Below, one piece after another: positions 11,083 through 21,803 of a DNA stretch of 64,000 nt. The position numbers and the translations under genes are program-made. Where the stretch lies: the NCBI GenBank assembly GCA_033782935.1, contig JAWQEG010001235.1:186001-250000 (forward strand), read 5' to 3'. The number at the start of each line of letters is the position of its first letter. Within the stretch, counting starts at the first letter, position 1. This stretch comes from Petrolisthes cinctipes. Lineage: Eukaryota; Arthropoda; Malacostraca; Decapoda; Porcellanidae. The notes under the pieces were generated by a model that worked only from the letters and a program-made list of their open reading frames with translations, was not told the DNA's origin and did no database searches.

Positions 11083-11740
11083 CCGGATTGTGTGTTTTTT
11101 CCATTCACATGAAAGATATGTAATGTAATGTTGACACAGTTATAGGAGTGTTGGTTATATTACAACCATTGAACATAGCATATGACATTTCATACTTTAC
11201 ATTATTACAAAATCTGTGACCCTACCCTGCACCCTGTCAGGTCTTAACGAACTTCATCAGGCAACTGTACACTCTACAAGATTTCCACCTGGACTGAAAT
11301 AATTATGAGGTGATAATGATATTATCTTGACACGGTTTTCAATATTTGATAAACGCATATATAACAACAGATAATATGCAACGTCACGGCTTTATACCAA
11401 ACCTGATAATGTGTGTACGTGTGTGTGTGTGTGTGTACTGAGAAGCAAGAGATAGAGAGAGAGAAACGAGGTGCTAGAGTGATAGTGTGTGTGTGTGCGT
11501 ACTGAGAAGCAAGAGAGAGAGAGAGAGAGAAACGAGCAGGCTGCTTGTTGTCCGTAATGAGATGTGAAGTAAACTATGTTTGGTGTCCAAGTGTGTAGTC
11601 AGGTGTGTCTACAAAAATGAATATATGTAACTGGAATATAATCATGTAACAATATGCACAGGAGCTCACACAGTGAGGCACTGTTGCCACGTTAGCCAAG
11701 CCAAGTGAGGGGGTGGTCTAGGTGGAAATCGTGTAGAGTG
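11083..11740. other. No gene seen; two short GT/GA repeats
   Basis: Non-coding. 11410-11532 holds a two-copy repeat of GTGTGTGTGTGTACTGAGAA then GCAAGAGA..GAGAGAAACGAG. Confidence 0.5.
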
Positions 11741-11742
11741 TA

Positions 11743-11913
11743 CAGCCACAATCAAATATCCACAAACACTTTCCTTCCATCGTGCAAATAAATCAGTATC
11801 AAAACAAAATATAATCATACAACACCTTACATCAACTCAACCCCCTCAATTATTATTATGTTTCCTGAAAAATCATACACGTGTTGTTCTTTATTACCAA
11901 GATATTTACCAAG
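11743..11913. mobile_element. Tc1-type palindromic MITE (AATCAAATA family), truncated copy
   Basis: The left end CAGCCACAATCAAATATCCA follows TA at 11741-11742. The body matches copies 1 and 2 as far as CAAGATATTTAC and then stops at the LINE endonuclease relic, so the right end is missing. Confidence 0.75.
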
Positions 11914-11923
11914 GTCCTTCTTA

Positions 11924-12413
11924 TTACTTAATAGGAAAGGCCTTGATATTTACTACACATATCACGAATTTAACTTGGGTGAGGGATAATTTGTTTTCAA
12001 ACATTTCAGTGTAGATTTCAATGAAGTCACTACATATCACGAATTTAGCTGATGGATACCTAATCTTGAGGATGTCACATGTGTTGATAATAATATGTTC
12101 CGTCAGCACTGCCTGAGATGGTTCACGTGGTGGGTGGTAAATTAGGCAGTAGATAATGGAGAGGCAGTGAGTCTCGGGTGACAGGGAGGTGTTATACTCT
12201 GACCCAAAGAACCTCAATACCCTCTGGGATATCCACAATCAGGTGTTGGTGGGGTCGGTATTTGTCCAGAGCAAACAAGGCTAACCCACAACCGCGTTTA
12301 TTTTCTCTCTGATAAGTTGGTGGAAGAGAATGACATTTTCTATAAATATTATGGCACAGTTCGGGTACAATTTGGCCTGCTTCTGTAATGCACATACACA
12401 ACTTCAGCAACAT
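11924..12413 (-). pseudogene. Non-LTR retrotransposon endonuclease fragment
   Basis: Two minus-strand frames joined by a frameshift near 12200 read like the apurinic-type endonuclease of CR1/Crack-like LINEs. The first (12413 to about 12192) contains KRGCGLALFALDKYRPHQHL and EGIEVLWVRV. The second (to 11924) contains IYHPPREPSQAVLTEHI, then YPSAKFVICSDFI, where intact elements have a GDFN catalytic motif, then LSLTQV. The missing G and N and the frame break mark it as dead. No reverse transcriptase follows in this orientation, so it is a short remnant. Confidence 0.6.
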
Positions 12414-12494
12414 TGGTTTTCACAGTCAACACACACAAGTTCTTCCAATTTGTTCAATAATGAGGTCAAATTTGACTAGAATAATGTAGGCAGT

Positions 12495-12970
12495 GTCTGT
12501 GTGTGTGTGTGTGTGTGTGTACAGTATGTGTGTGTCTTTAAATGTAGAGGTGTGTGTGTGTGTGTGTTTAAACTTGGAAGTGTGTGTGTTTAAAGTTGGA
12601 GGTGTGTGTGTGTGTGTGTGTTTAAACTTAGAGGTGTGTGTGTGTGTGTGTTTAAAGTTGGAGGTGTGTGTGTGTGTGTTTAAACTTGGAATTGTGTGTA
12701 TGTGTTTAAACTTGGAGGTGTGTGTGTGTGTGTTTGTTTAAACTTAGAGGTGTGTGTGTGTTTAAACTTGGAAGTGTGTATGTGTGTGTGTGTGTGTGTG
12801 TGTTTAAACTTGGAGGTGTGTGTGTGTTTAAATTTGGAGGTGTATATGTGTGTGTATCTAAATTTGAAAGTGTGTGTGTGTGTTTGTTTAAGCTTGAAAG
12901 TGTGTGTGTGTTTAAACTTGGAGGTGTGTGTGTGTTTAAACTTGGAGGTGTGTGTGTGTGTGTGTTTAAA
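12495..12970. repeat. GT-rich minisatellite with GTTTAAAC core, array 1
   Basis: About 17 units of TGTGTGTGTGTTTAAACTTG then GAGG/GAAG. The GT run length varies from unit to unit. The long cysteine/valine or threonine/histidine frames on both strands are by-products. The same unit returns at 14321-14746. Confidence 0.9.
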
Positions 12971-12974
12971 CTTG

Positions 12975-12976
<2 letters not shown>

Positions 12977-13038
<62 letters not shown>

Positions 13039-13064
13039 CCAGATAGGGCAAAGAGGAAATTTGT

Positions 13065-13114
<50 letters not shown>
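12977..13114. repeat. (GA)n, (GT)n, (GA)n microsatellites
   Basis: (GA)n at 12977-13035, (GT)n at 13062-13089 and (GA)n at 13090-13114, directly after the first GTTTAAAC array. Confidence 0.95.
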
Positions 13115-13126
<12 letters not shown>

Positions 13127-13193
13127 AAAGAAGAGATAATAGGAGATAGGTACCGAAGGAGGAAGGGAAAGAAAGAGAGGGGAAGATGGGAGA

Positions 13194-13227
<34 letters not shown>

Positions 13228-13350
13228 GTTGAAGTAGGGATATGAAAAGAAAGTGATAATTAAAGTGATGGGGAAAGATTGGTTATGAAGAAGGAAAAAA
13301 GAATAGCGAATGAAAAGAAGAAAGAGAGAGAAAATATACAATAAAAATTT

Positions 13351-13412
<62 letters not shown>
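13115..13412. repeat. Purine-rich region with (AAT)n and (GA)n
   Basis: Strongly purine-biased. (AAT)n at about 13194-13227 and (GA)n at about 13350-13412. The 211-residue minus-strand frame over this region is repeat-encoded. Confidence 0.9.
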
Positions 13413-13414
<2 letters not shown>

Positions 13415-13481
13415 GTGAGTCTAGTGGATTAGACCAGAGATTAAATGAGAAAACAAAACAAAAATCGGCCCACATCATTAT

Positions 13482-13556
13482 TTTTGTTCATCTGCTTGGT
13501 CCTGTTTCCTGACGTAATATTATATAATTTGGAGGAATCAAGGCACACCATTATTG
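13482..13556. repeat. Half of a fold-back element, FB3 type
   Basis: CATTATTTTTGTTCATCTGC, TTGGTCCTGTTTCCTGACGT, TTTGGAGGAATCAAGGCACA is one reverse arm of FB3. The other arm is absent, perhaps removed by the MITE that follows. Confidence 0.55.
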
Positions 13557-13563
13557 ATTCTGC

Positions 13564-13886
13564 TGGGCTATTTATTGAAAGAATTGCCGTTTTGTAGCAG
13601 TGTTGCAAGATCCGGCTAGGTCCCAGTATTTTGCCCAGGTCATTTCCTGTACTTTACCACGGTTATTTCCCGGTAGTTTGCCCAGGTTAGGTCCCGGTAG
13701 TTTGCCCAGGTTAGGTCCCGGTAGTCTGCTGTGGTCTAGGTTAGGTCAGGTAAGGTCAGGCTAATTTTAAAATGCCCCATTTGAATATTTGCGGAAGAAA
13801 TGCCATAGTCTTAGAATGGTCTAAATAAGTGGGTAATGAAGGTAGAAAAACCGTACGCCATAACGGTAATTCTTTCAATATTTACC
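13564..13886 (+). mobile_element. GGTA-type MITE
   Basis: Degraded left end TATTTATTGAAAGAATTGCC, intact right end GGTAATTCTTTCAATATTTA then CC. The flanking repeat is GATTCTG (13556-13562 and 13887-13893), 7 of 8 positions readable. Body as in the other copies. Confidence 0.78.
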
Positions 13887-14008
13887 GATTCTGGTAATCT
13901 GGGGTTTTAATTTCCTGGCATAGCATATAATTATACTTGGAGGAATCATCACAGACAGACCTTCCAACTGAAACAAAATGAGAATCTAACCTTAATTTAG
14001 AACCCAGC

Positions 14009-14187
14009 AGCTGTGCATGATCGTGTATAAAAATTGAAGGCTTTTGTTGATTCTTCCTAAGCTGGTGGTCACGAAACAAACAAACTCCTTCCATATGGGT
14101 GCATGGTGTTTCGTGGCCATATTATTTTGAAGGACTCGTTTATCTTTTTATCTCCACTTGTCAGAATAAATCACAGGGTCCCTTAAG
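14009..14187. repeat. Fold-back element, FB1 type
   Basis: ATGATCGTGTATAAAAATTG...GGTCACGAAACAAACAAACT pairs with GGTGTTTCGTGGCCATATTA..TTGAAGGACTCGTTTATC, ending ATCACAGGGTCCCTTAA. The minus-strand frame 13882-14094 is not a gene. Confidence 0.6.
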
Positions 14188-14320
14188 TGGTATAATTAAT
14201 GATATACTGATAACAAACACTTGACAACTGCACATATCACGGTCATCACTCGCTATCAATCCACCCAAGATATAGAATACCTTGCATCCACTCACATCCC
14301 TTATCTCACCTTTTTTTTTT

Positions 14321-14746
14321 GTGTGTGTGTGTGTGTGTGTGTTTAAACTTGGAAGTGTGTGTGTGTGTGTGTGTGTTTAAACTTGGAAGTGTGTGAGTGT
14401 GTGTGTGTGTGTTTAAACTTGGAAGTGTGTGTGTGTGTGTGTGTGTTTAAACTTGGAAGTGTGTGAGTGTGTGTGTGTGTGTTTAAACTTGGAAGTGTGT
14501 GTGTGTGTGTGTGTTTAACTTAAACTTGGAAGTGTGTGTGTGTGTGTGTTTAAACTTGGAAGTGTGTGTGTGCCGTGTTTGTGTGTGTGTAAACTTGGAG
14601 GTGTGTGTGTGCCGTGTTTGTGTGTGTGTATACTTGGAAGTGTGTGTGTGCCGTGTTTGTGTGTGTGTAAACTTGGAGGTGTGTGTGTGTGCCGTGTTTG
14701 TGTGTGTGTAAACTTGGAGATGAGTGTGTGTGTATGTGTGTGTGTA
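14321..14746. repeat. GT-rich minisatellite with GTTTAAAC core, array 2
   Basis: Same unit as 12495-12970 (TGTGTGTGTTTAAACTTGGA). In the second half the units evolve into GTGTGTGCCGTGTTTGTGTG then TGTAAACTTGGAG, repeated about four times, a local higher-order form. Confidence 0.9.
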
Positions 14747-14751
14747 AACAT

Positions 14752-14872
14752 TGAAGAGCCTTGATTCCACCAAAGTATGCCACGAAACACGACCACAATA
14801 ATGATTAATGGTGGTGGTGGCCTGCTGTTGTTGCTTGGAATAGTTTAGAGAAATCAGTACTCGTTAACACCT
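14752..14872. repeat. Fold-back element, FB3 type
   Basis: GAGCCTTGATTCCACCAAAG, TATGCCACGAAACACGACC, then TTGCTTGGAATAGTTTAGAG. It starts immediately after the GT minisatellite. Confidence 0.55.
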
Positions 14873-15052
14873 CGATCGACAGCTTCACAAACATAATCAT
14901 GACCCAATCGTTGCCACGTACAAACATCAGCAGCAGGATTACTAAAGATGTCCTTATTTTCTTCCTTTCTAAAGATGTCCTTATTTTCTTCTTTTATTAT
15001 TGCCTTCGTTCTCCCTTTTCCACATGTCTCTTATTATTTTTATTTATTTATT

Positions 15053-15237
<185 letters not shown>

Positions 15238-15318
15238 GATTCCACCTACACTCACTATTTCTACACTCATGAACAACAATGCTGAATTTTACATAGTTCA
15301 TATTCAGACATCGTCGTT

Positions 15319-15747
15319 TTTATGTATCAATGTATTAATTTATGTATCAGTGTATTAATTTATGTATCAGTGTATTAATTTATGTATCAGTGTATTAATT
15401 TATGTATCAATGTATTAATTTATGTATCAATGTATTAATTTATGTATTAATGTATTAATTTATGTATTAATTTATGTATCAATGTATTAATTTATGTATC
15501 AATGTATTAATTTATGTATCAGTGTATTAATTTATGTATCAGTGTATTAATTTATGTATCAATGTATTAATTTATGTATTAATGTATTAATTTATGTATT
15601 AATTTATGTATCAATGTATTAATTTATGTATCAATGTATTAATTTATGTATCAATGTATTAATTTATGTATTAATGTATTAATTTATGTATTAATTTATG
15701 TATCAGTGTATTAATTTATGTATCAGTGTATTAATTTATGTATTAAT
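15319..15747. repeat. Minisatellite, 20-bp unit
   Basis: About 21 copies of TTTATGTATCAGTGTATTAA, varying CAG/CAA/TTA at one position, with occasional 10-bp half units. The variants recur in blocks of about 150 bp (15359-15487, 15510-15620, 15640-15700), which indicates higher-order duplication. Confidence 0.92.
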
Positions 15748-16265
15748 TTTAGTCTTAAATATTATACATAATTTACTTAGTTAAGGCTCATGTAATTATA
15801 TTTGATTAGATTTTGGTGTCTGTATTAGCTATAATAGATTATGAAAAGTAAATTATCATCTATTTTTTCTATACTGTCCCTACTGAGAAATATCAACACA
15901 TGAAAAAATGTGTGTGTGTGTGTGTGTGTGTGTTGGAGGCGGAGGTGTGAAGTGATTTGATAAGAATTAAAATATTCTCGTTTTCTATACGCAGCCAGAA
16001 TGAAGGCTTTTTCCTGTATATATGCTATTTTCACAGCACAATTTCTATGCTTATATGTCATTTCTCGAAAACTTCTACTGAGAACTTTCGTTACCTATAC
16101 ATATGAAGAAATTTTATAAACAAAAACGATTCGCCTACATTAAGTCTAAGCCCTGAATTTTGGCAAGAAATTAAGGCATTTTTGCCACTATATTGCCCGC
16201 TATATAGCTCCATGGTTTTACACACATCTGCTGAATGGCCATCATCCCCCTATACCCCAAACGCC

Positions 16266-16268
<3 letters not shown>
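15748..16268. other. No gene seen
   Basis: AT-rich spacer with a (GT)n tract at 15910-15932. A 78-codon minus-strand frame at 15825-16061 has no recognisable features. Confidence 0.4.

Positions 16269-16325
<57 letters not shown>
16269..16325. repeat. (CT)n(GT)n microsatellite
   Basis: About 43 bp of CT followed by a short GT run. Confidence 0.95.
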
Positions 16326-16608
16326 TTGCTTCAGACAAGCGAGTCAACATACTCGAATTCTGCTGAACCCCAAATAAACAGGCGTTGGCAGTGCTGACTG
16401 TACCAAGGAATTCAGCGGAGCTGTACACATACATGCGCAGAGGGGTGACAGCTGATGAGCAAACAGGCATTCTCTAGATCTTAGATCATAGTACCAGTAT
16501 ATATACCACGCCTTCGTCAACACCACTAATCTTCTTGCATGCGGCCCTATAAATAATTACATAGTTTGAATTTGAATTCCTCCTCGCCATTCATACATAA
16601 CATTTATA

Positions 16609-16800
16609 CAGTTGTGGCCAATAAAAATCATCTATATTGGTTGGTAAACGTTTGACAGTTTTCCTCAGTTCATGAACTGAGAGAGTTACCAATAAATAGA
16701 TTAAGTACCATCTTCTAATTTACTACAAGTAGCTACCCACTCACCATTAAAATCAATAACATCGTATGAGAACGTGAAAAATATCAGTAAGCAATTTGTT
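16609..16800 (+). mobile_element. Tc1-type MITE, one-ended copy
   Basis: Starts TA-CAGTTGTGGCCAATAAAAA then TCATCTATATTGG and shares the interior TTACCAATAAATAGATTAAG, AATTTACTACAAGTAGCTAC with the MITE at 1984-2218 and the fragment at 47570-47705. No matching right end was found. Confidence 0.5.
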
Positions 16801-17150
16801 TGAGTTCTCCATATGGGAATTTAAACTTTGTCTAATACACAATCATAACAAAGTGCTCATATTGACAATATAATACGAGGCATATACAGTATTTCCTTGG
16901 GTTTGTTCAAAAATGATGGTGCAATGCCATAGGAGTTTTATGGATGTGAGTTGTTACTGTGAAGTGACTGTACACTCGTGATACGTAATCCCTGACAAGA
17001 GACGAACGGCAGGCACCACACATACCCTGCATTCGAACTCACCCTCTATAATTATGTGCACTGAGTGGGGAAATGAGCAATACCAGGCAGGCAATTCGAA
17101 GCTTTCTGCTCCTCAAACTCTGGTCAGAAATTACGTATGACGAGTGTACG
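16801..17150. other. No gene seen
   Basis: No coding or repeat signature was recognised. Confidence 0.4.
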
Positions 17151-17152
17151 TA

Positions 17153-17600
17153 CAGTTGGCCACAAGAATTCGTACACACGCTGCTGTTGTTTTCGAGGGT
17201 TTACAACATTACAACATATAGGACCTTATAGTGACGTGTATAAATATAAAGTGAGGTCATCTAGTGGGACAGAAGAGAAGCTACGGTACCAACATCACCA
17301 CGAAGCTCTACAGTCTTATCTAGTACAACACCCAATTAAAATAATCTCGGGGCCTCGCAAGAGTCACGGGCTACTGACAGCCTACAGTCCCGAGGTTGAG
17401 GTATTAAAAAAAATAAAAATAAAAGACCGTATACGTAATTGCAATAAAGCGCGGTACTATTAGGATTGTTGTTTTGCAATCACCTTATAGTCACTTCAAC
17501 TCACTTGGTAGACCATTCATCATTGCAGTACTTCCAGTATAAATGACCTCTCTTTCCATATAGGCAGCCTGTATACAGTATGAATTCTTGTGGCCAACTG
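17153..17600. mobile_element. Tc1-type element (GGCCACAAGAATTC family)
   Basis: Ends CAGTTGGCCACAAGAATTCG / TGAATTCTTGTGGCCAACTG are bordered by TA (17151-17152, 17601-17602). It is the longest copy here; shorter relatives are at 39889-40087 and 59452-59664. A plus-strand frame of 108 codons (17137-17463) covers most of it, but I recognise no transposase motif, and the frame includes the terminal repeat itself. Confidence 0.8.
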
Positions 17601-17884
17601 TAGTGTACATACATACATACATGCACGTAGAACTACACAGGAAGCTCCGTTGATACCCTAGATTCTAGAAAGAGCATTTGCCCTTTAGTCAATCGTTTCA
17701 GACTACACTATCTTTATCCTCCAGTGACGTCCACTCACATCCTCTGACCTTTGTTATCCTCTCTTGGTACAGTACACGTCGCATGGGAGTCCCCTTTGTG
17801 ACATATATAAGATTTCCTGTTTCAAACGTGTTAAATACGTGGATATATATTTGTAGCCTGGGTGTGTGGTAGTACGCTTGATTC

Positions 17885-18290
17885 TGGGATTTATTTTCCT
17901 TCGGCTCTCCCTTTCTTCTATTTCCTATATATTCCTTTCCTTCTATTTCCTTCATTTTCCATCATCTCTCCCTTTCTTCTATTTCCTATTTATTCCTTTC
18001 CCTCTATTTCCCTCGTCTCTCCCTTTCTTCTATTTCCTATATATTCCTTTCCTTCATTTTCCTTCGTCTCTCGATTTCTTCATTCTATTTCTTTTATTTT
18101 CCTTTTCTTCTATTTCCTTCATCTGTATTTCCTTTATTTTCCTTCGTCTCTCCTTTTCTTCTATTTCTTATATTTTCCTTTCTATTTCCTTCATTTTCCT
18201 TCGTCTCCTTTCCTTCTAGTTCTTTCGTCTAATTTCCCTTTATTTCCTTCATTTTCCTTCGTCTCCCTTCCTTCTGTTCTCTTTCCTTTT
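17885..18290. repeat. Pyrimidine-rich minisatellite
   Basis: Imperfect repeats of TTCTATTTCCTTCATTTTCC then TTCGTCTCTCCCTT. The phenylalanine/serine-rich frames here are repeat artefacts. Confidence 0.85.
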
Positions 18291-19170
18291 TGCTTGCCGT
18301 CCCACCTCTCTATCAATCATTCTTTCACCTTAATTAATTCCCATATACAGTGGATATGTATACTATAGTCTGTCCAGCCTAAGGTGGCGGAGAAGCCCTG
18401 CCTCTCTGGGACATTCCTGGATGTATCTGATTGGCAGATGATGGAAAGGGGATGTTTCGAGTACTTTTGGTCACACCATGGGTCACACACATACACACAC
18501 ACACACATACGTCGCATAGCGGTGCGTTAATCTCAGTGACCTGACCTTCCTTCTTCTTCCATCCACTTCTCTCTCTCTCTCTAGCTCTCTTTCTCGTGTT
18601 TACGATTCATCCACAACCTTTCCTTTTTTAAATTCTATAATCTAATGATATTTTATCCCACATAAAAGTATAATCTAATGATATTTTATCCCACATATCA
18701 TATACATGATATATTTAGATTAATGGCATTACCGTATATAATATTTTTTTTAAATTCCATTTATGCATTCTTTCATGAACAGTAGCATTTATCATAAGTT
18801 ATTTTACTTTCTTTATTCCTCATTTGTTACCTTCATCTAAGTTTCTCTCTCTTACTGCCTTAGGCCAATTCTAATATCAGGGGCCGGATACTCAAAACAA
18901 TTTAGGAATTCCTATCTCAGTTAGGAATTCCTAACTGCAGTCGAGCTAGGAACTCATACTCAAAGCAATATCGACACTGTGGGACGCCATTTTTATTGTT
19001 CCTAAATCGGTTGGATTTAGGAAGACCCCCAAGGCCTTCTAAGTGAGTTAGGAACTCCGTCACCGTAGAAAAGTTGTGAAAATTGATAGCGCGACACTTG
19101 AAGTCACCAACACAAACGTGTTATTTTGTTGTTGTTGGAGAGGCAAGAGAGTGAAGAGACTAGTGCAGTG

Positions 19171-19561
19171 ATGGAACTTTGGTTTGCCTACGAAAATAGG
19201 CGTCAGCTAAGGCGTGAGAGAGTCTACAGGGATATGCTAGACCCTCTACATCATAGTGATGAACACTTGCTGCGCTGCTATAGATTTCCTCGGCATGAAA
19301 TAATACATTTGTGCCAGGAACTGGAACCACACGTTGCTCGACCCACTAGAAGGTCTCATGCGATACCAACACGTACTCAAGTGTTATATAGTGACTCTGC
19401 GATTGTTGGCGAGTGGGACCTTCCAAAGTGTAATTGGGGATACAGCAGGAGTGACACAAGCAAGTGTGAGCAGAGTGGTGAACTCAGTGGTGCATATATT
19501 ATCAGAAAAAGCAATGTTTTTTCATGAAAAGGATTCTTTTTGCAGTTGTCTCACTGTGTAG
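19171..19561 (+). pseudogene. Harbinger (HARBI1-like) transposase N-terminal fragment
   Basis: From the ATG at 19171 the frame reads MELWFAYENRRQLRRERVYR, RCYRFPRHEIIHLCQELEPH, PTRRSHAIPTRTQVL, which matches the N-terminal region of PIF/Harbinger nucleases. After TRTQVL (about 19383) the homology moves to another frame: LRLLASGTFQSVIGDTAGVT then QASVSRVVNSVVHIL, the helix-turn-helix part. The frame closes at about 19561. The DDE catalytic domain is absent; its place is taken by unrelated MITE sequence. An unframeshifted family member would be about 350-400 residues. Confidence 0.75.
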
Positions 19562-19631
19562 GCTGTGACTTAACTAAGATGTCTTTTTTGTTTTTATTTA
19601 CCTCTGAGTTGGATCATGAGAAGGCAAATTT

Positions 19632-20006
19632 GGTAAATTTACAGAAGAACTGGGTTCACTATATTGTATATTTTAGTATCATTACCCACTATTTTGGACC
19701 ATTCTAAGACACTTTTCATCTATGGTGTTTCTCTCGGAGATGCCTCGTTTTCGAGATATGCCCCGTTTTACAAACATAATTTGGAAATTAGTCTGACCTT
19801 ACCTGACCTGACCTAACCTAACCTAGACCACAGCAGACTACCGGGACCTAACCTGGGCAAACTACCGGGACCTAACCTGGGTAAACTACCGGGATTTAAC
19901 CGGTGTAAACTATCATAAAGTGACTGGGGCAAATTTCCGGGACCTAGCCAGATGTGGTAACACTGCGCGATCCTAGCCAAAAACCCAGTTATTCTGTAAT
20001 AATACC
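19632..20006 (-). mobile_element. GGTA-type MITE, subfamily 2
   Basis: Ends GGTAAATTTACAGAAGAACT / CCCAGTTATTCTGTAATAAT then ACC, flanked by a perfect 8-bp repeat GCAAATTT (19624-19631, 20007-20014). It shares the AGGTCCCGGTAG and TTAGG blocks of subfamily 1 but has different terminal repeats beyond GGTA. Confidence 0.85.
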
Positions 20007-20309
20007 GCAAATTTTTTTAAACTTTTTTAATTAATGCTCACATTAACAATTCTTCAATGTATTTATCCAATAATAAAATTTTTAAAAAATATATCCTGTA
20101 TATATCTATATTTCCTTAGCCTACATAATTAAGCCTAAAAGTAGCACACACAAAAATAACCCTGAGTTACATAAAGTATCATATTTTGTTTAAAGGAAAA
20201 AATAAATAAACCTGAGTTGACACAGTATCACAGTTTCTGCAAAGGCAAAATATGTATAACACTTCCACTGTGCTAGTGGAGATGTGCAGGCAAGTAAAGA
20301 AGACAGCAC

Positions 20310-20657
20310 GGTATTTATTGAAAGAATTACCGTTTTGTAGCAGTGATGCCAGATCCGGCTAGGTCCCAGTATTTTGCCCCGGTCAATTACTGTACTTTAC
20401 CACGGTTATTTCCCGTTAGTCTGCCCAGGTTAGGTCCCGGTAGTTTGCCCAGGTTAGGTCCCGGTAGTCTGATGCGGTCTAGGTTAGGTTAGGTAAGGTC
20501 AGGTAAGGTCAGGCTAATTTGAATATGCCCTATCTTGGAAATGGGGCATCTGCGGAGGAAATGCCAAAGAAAAAAATAGTCTTAGAATGGTCTAAATTAG
20601 TGGGTTATGAAGGTAGAAAAACGGTATGCAATAACGGTAATTCATTCAATATTTACC
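20310..20657 (+). mobile_element. GGTA-type MITE, subfamily 1
   Basis: Ends GGTATTTATTGAAAGAATTA and GGTAATTCATTCAATATTTA then CC, with a perfect 8-bp repeat GACAGCAC on both sides (20302-20309, 20658-20665). 348 bp. This is the cleanest single copy in the window. Confidence 0.9.
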
Positions 20658-21045
20658 GACAGCACTAAATATACAGTACAGCCTACCGTGCATTGGTCCC
20701 ACACCATATGATTAGTGTAAGGGAAAGTTTGGAGTAAAGATTGTAGGTTGGAGAGGAGGGATGGAGGAGAGACTGAGCTTGAAAAGATGGATGGAGAAGA
20801 GATTGTAAGTTGGAGGATGGAAAAACCTAACCTAATCATGTAGTGATTTTAAATCAGAAAAATATACAAAACTGCACTAAGCTTAAAACAAAGATATATA
20901 ATTATATAGTACACAATGACATTGATTTCATGTGTAATGCTGACTTTAAAAAATAAAATACTGTAACACAGGAGGAACATGACACACAAGAACAAATCAT
21001 AAATTAAGCATATTATTGGCACAACCATACTTCCTGAGATATATT

Positions 21046-21803
21046 GGTATTTATTGAAAGAATTACCGTTTTGCAGCAGTGTTGCCAGATCCGGCTGGGT
21101 GCCAGTATTTTACCCCCGTCATTTATTGTACTTTACCACGGTAATTTCCCGGTAGTTTGCCCAGGTTAGGTCCCAGTAGTTTGGGTATTATTACAGAATA
21201 ACTGGGTTTTTGGCTAGGATCGCGCAGTATTACCACATCTGGCTAGGTCCTAGGAAATTTGCCCCAGTCACTTTATGATAGTTTACACTGGTTATATCCC
21301 GGTAGTTTACCCAGGTTAGGTCCCGGTAGTTTGCCCAGGTTAGGTCCCGGTAGTTTGCCCAGGTTAGGTCCCGGTAGTCTGCTGTGGTCTAGGTTAGGTT
21401 AGGTCAGGTCAGGTAAGGTCAGACTAATTTCCAAATTATGTTTGTAAAACGGGGCATCTCCGAGAGAAACACCATAGATGAAAAGTGTCTTAGAATGGTC
21501 CAAAACAGTGGGTAATGTTACTAAAATATACAATATAGTGAACCCAGTTCTTCTGTAAATTTACCGTAGTTTGCCCAGGTTAGGTCCCGGTAGTCTGATG
21601 CGGTCTAGGTTAGGTTAGGTTAGGTCAGGTCAGGTAAGGTCAGGCTAATTTCAAAATGCCCCATTTGAATATGCCCTATCTTGGAAATGGGGCATTTGCG
21701 GAGGAAATGGCATTGAGGAAAATAGTCTTCGAATGGTCTAAATAAGTGGGTAATAAAGGTAGATAAAACGTACGCAATAACGGTAATTCTTTCAATATTT
21801 ACC
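21046..21803 (+). mobile_element. GGTA-type MITE, subfamily 1, interrupted
   Basis: Ends as in the copy at 20310, with the 8-bp repeat GATATATT at 21038-21045 and 21804-21811. It is split by a subfamily 2 MITE (21184-21565), after which its own sequence resumes. Confidence 0.88.
21184..21565 (+). mobile_element. GGTA-type MITE, subfamily 2, nested
   Basis: Ends GGTATTATTACAGAATAACT / GTTCTTCTGTAAATTTACC. It duplicated GTAGTTTG of the host MITE (21176-21183 and 21566-21573). It is nearly the reverse complement of the copy at 19632-20006. Confidence 0.88.

Noticed and set aside
12493..13478. Cysteine/valine-rich or threonine/histidine-rich proteins up to 211 codons on both strands
   Set aside because: Produced by the GTTTAAAC minisatellite and adjacent microsatellites; several frames and both strands are open at once.
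15319..15747. Regular repeat array that superficially resembles a CRISPR array
   Set aside because: No unique spacers between repeats; units are directly tandem with minor variants and the setting is eukaryotic.
17137..17463. 108-codon frame as a possible transposase
   Set aside because: Starts upstream of the Tc1-type element and reads through its terminal repeat; no DDE or helix-turn-helix motif seen.
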